NCBI GenBank assembly: GCA_937873545.1
Contig: CALMWI010000049.1
Span: 1-7,973, forward strand
Direction of reading: 5' to 3'
DNA length: 7,973 bases
DNA from: an uncultured bacterium
GTDB taxonomy: Bacteria; UBA4055
A program made the position numbers and the translations under genes. The notes beneath the pieces are model-generated. The model was not told the origin of the DNA. It was given only the letters and a program-made list of their open reading frames with translations, and searched no databases. Of this stretch, positions 6,270 through 7,973 are shown piece by piece; position 1 is the first letter of the stretch, and each line of letters starts with the position of its first letter.

Positions 6270-7973
6270 ATGAAAATCACCATTAACGGCAAAGAAGTGG
6301 AAGCGATAGAAGGGCAGACTGTTCTTCAGGCTTCTATTGCCAATGGAGTTTACATTCCGCATCTCTGCTACCATGAAAAAGTCGGTGCGGCGGGAAAATG
6401 CCGTGCCTGCGTGGTCGAGATAGAAGGAATGAGAGGATTGCAGACATCATGTTCAGTACCCGTAAGGGACGGAATGGTAGTCAATACAGTTTCACAGAGC
6501 GCTCTTAATGCGCAGAAGCTTGTGATAGATCTGATGCTTTCATCAGGTACTCACGACTGTCTGGCCTGCGAGCAGAACGGCAACTGTGAGCTTCAGGATG
6601 CCGCTTACTTTCTTGGAATCGAAAGGGCATCAGTTCAGTACGGCGAGATCAACAGGGAATTCGATACAACATCCGAATTCGTTTATGTTGAAAGGAACAA
6701 ATGTATATCCTGCGGAAGATGTGTAGCAGCCTGCAACACTACAGTCGTAAATCAGGTACTGGATTTCGGTCACAGAGGACATCATACGGAAATAGTTTTT
6801 GATACCGACAAAAAGATGGGTGAATCATCCTGTGTACAGTGCGGTGAATGTTCACAGATCTGCCCAGTAGGCGCTATTGTGGACAAAAACGCGCGCGGAA
6901 AAGGAAGACCATGGGAGCTTAAAAAAGTCGAAAGCGTTTGTCCGTACTGCGGTGTAGGCTGTAAACTTGAGCTTCATGTTGATCCGAGAACAAACAAGAT
7001 CGTTAAGGTAAGAGGCGTTGAAGACGCTCCGACGAATAAAGGTATGCTCTGCGTTAAAGGAAGATACGGATTTGATTTCGTAGGTCATCCTGACAGGCTA
7101 ACGACTCCTTTGATCAAAGAGAACGGTCAGTTCAGGGAAGCTTCATGGGAAGAAGCGGTCGAGCTTGTAGCATCAAAACTAACAGAAGTTAAAGATAAAT
7201 ACGGCGCTGATTCAATTATGGGTATGGCGTCGGCGAAAGTTACGAACGAAGAGAATTATACATTCCAGAAATTAATCAGGACAGGGATCGGAACGAACAA
7301 TGTCGATCACTGCGCGCGGCTCTGACATAGCTCTACTGTGGCCGGTCTGGCCGCATCATTCGGTTCCGGAGCTATGACAAACGATATAAACGGTATAAAA
7401 TTATCTGATGTCGCCCTTATAATCGGTTCTGATACTACCGAAGCTCATCCCGTAATATCAGCAAGATTAAAACAGGCTGCTGTTGAAGGGAAAACAAAAC
7501 TAATCGTAATTGATCCTAAAAAGATAAAACTGGCTGATTATGCTGAAATTTACGCATGTCAGAGACCGGGTACGGATGTCGCTGTTTTCAACGGAATGAT
7601 GCACATCATTCTTAAGAACGGATGGGAAGACAAAGAATTCATAGCGTCAAGAGTAGAGCCGGAAGGTTTTGAAGCTCTTAAAAAAGAAGTAGAAAAATTC
7701 ACACCCGAATATGTTGAAAAAATTTCCGGCATTCCGGCAAAAACGCTTGAAGAAATAGCAGAACTTTTTGGAAAGGCTAAAGCAGCTGCCATTTATTACG
7801 CAATGGGCATTACCCAGCATACGACCGGAGTTGACAATGTAAAATCTACCGCGAACCTTCAGATGCTATGCGGAAATATGGGAATACCGGGCGGCGGAGT
7901 AAATCCGTTAAGAGGCCAGTCCAATGTTCAGGGCGCCTGCGATATGGGCGGACTTCCGAATGTCTATACCGCT
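6270..7973 (+). CDS. fdhA: Selenocysteine formate dehydrogenase large subunit with NuoG-like N-terminus (3' end outside window)
   Basis: This is the catalytic subunit for formate oxidation / CO2 reduction at a Mo- or W-bis-MGD centre. The frame runs through an in-frame TGA at 7323-7325, read as selenocysteine 352, and stays open to the window end (568 codons seen; perhaps 300 more are missing). Domains in order: [2Fe-2S] ferredoxin (C33, C44, C47, C61); a His-Cys3-type cluster region (H95, C97, C100, C106); two [4Fe-4S] sets (C145/148/151/155 and C188/191/194/198); then the molybdopterin oxidoreductase with its own [4Fe-4S] (C224, C227, C231, C261) and Lys263. CARL-Sec-HSSTVAGL matches the active-site segment of E. 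coli FdhF, with His353 after Sec. NPLRGQSNVQGACDMG carries the conserved active-site Arg (R548). There is no twin-arginine signal, so the enzyme is cytoplasmic. H95 is two residues before C97, where complex I NuoG has H-x3-C. The upstream NuoEF gene supplies the NAD(P) site. Confidence 0.95.
7323..7376 (+). promoter_or_regulatory. Bacterial SECIS element recoding UGA as selenocysteine
   Basis: The TGA at 7323-7325 is followed by the hairpin GTGGCC (7338-7343) / GGCCGC (7349-7354), a 6-bp stem with one G-U pair and the apical loop GGTCT (7344-7348). The loop starts 18 nt after the UGA, and both loop sequence and distance match the E. coli fdhF SECIS as I know it. SelB recognises this GGUCU loop. 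An outer 8-bp perfect complement, CATAGCTC (7326-7333) with GAGCTATG (7369-7376), can close a longer structure around it. The element lies wholly within coding sequence. Confidence 0.92.

Noticed and set aside
6270..7325. fdhA as a truncated gene or pseudogene ending at TGA 7323-7325
   Set aside because: The frame continues with conserved formate dehydrogenase sequence to the window end, and the UGA sits at the known Sec position with a SECIS hairpin.
1..7973. Mobile element, CRISPR array, defence system or RNA gene
   Set aside because: No transposase, terminal inverted repeats, spaced direct repeats, tRNA-like cloverleaf or rRNA segments were seen. The genes and their signals account for nearly all of the window.

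Overview
This is a moderately AT-rich bacterial window. Two kinds of evidence suggest an anaerobic, Gram-negative member of the FCB supergroup (Bacteroidota, Cloacimonadota or Delongbacteria-like lineages). The first is a large secreted protein made of repeated beta-sandwich domains with a C-terminal fibronectin-III-like domain, next to a lipoprotein whose mature end begins C-S-D-D-D. The second is a selenocysteine-containing formate dehydrogenase. The lineage is an inference from protein style and was not tested.

Layout: (i) positions 2-634 (+) hold the 3' end of an unrecognised protein that begins upstream of the window. (ii) A hairpin with A/T flanks on both sides (644-675) ends this gene and the convergent gene that follows. 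(iii) Positions 674-2836 (-) encode a 720-aa secreted protein with two copies of a 191-residue nidogen-like domain, separated and followed by HYDIN/ASH-like Ig segments and an FN3-like end. (iv) A 188-bp divergent intergenic region carries a good minus-strand promoter and a weaker plus-strand candidate. (v) Positions 3025-4356 (+) encode a 443-aa lipoprotein with carboxypeptidase-regulatory-like domains, followed by a clear intrinsic terminator. (vi) After a near-consensus promoter (TTGACA-N17-TATTTT), a two-gene operon runs to the window edge. Its genes are a fused NuoE-NuoF flavoprotein (4521-6251) and a NuoG/FdhA-type formate dehydrogenase large subunit (6270 to beyond 7973).

The operon encodes a soluble NAD(P)-linked formate dehydrogenase / CO2 reductase. 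Formate would be oxidised at the Mo/W-bis-MGD site with Sec352, electrons would pass along the chain of Fe-S clusters in the FdhA N-terminus to the NuoF [4Fe-4S] cluster and FMN, and NAD(P)+ would be reduced (or the reverse). The most notable points are as follows. The in-frame UGA at 7323 is a selenocysteine codon with a textbook SECIS hairpin, so conventional gene callers will cut this gene at 7325. The NuoE half has lost two of the four cysteines of its [2Fe-2S] cluster (Asp82 and Ala87 at those positions). The secreted protein carries an exact-length internal duplication.

I see no tRNA, rRNA, CRISPR array, insertion sequence, defence system or other clearly new system here.
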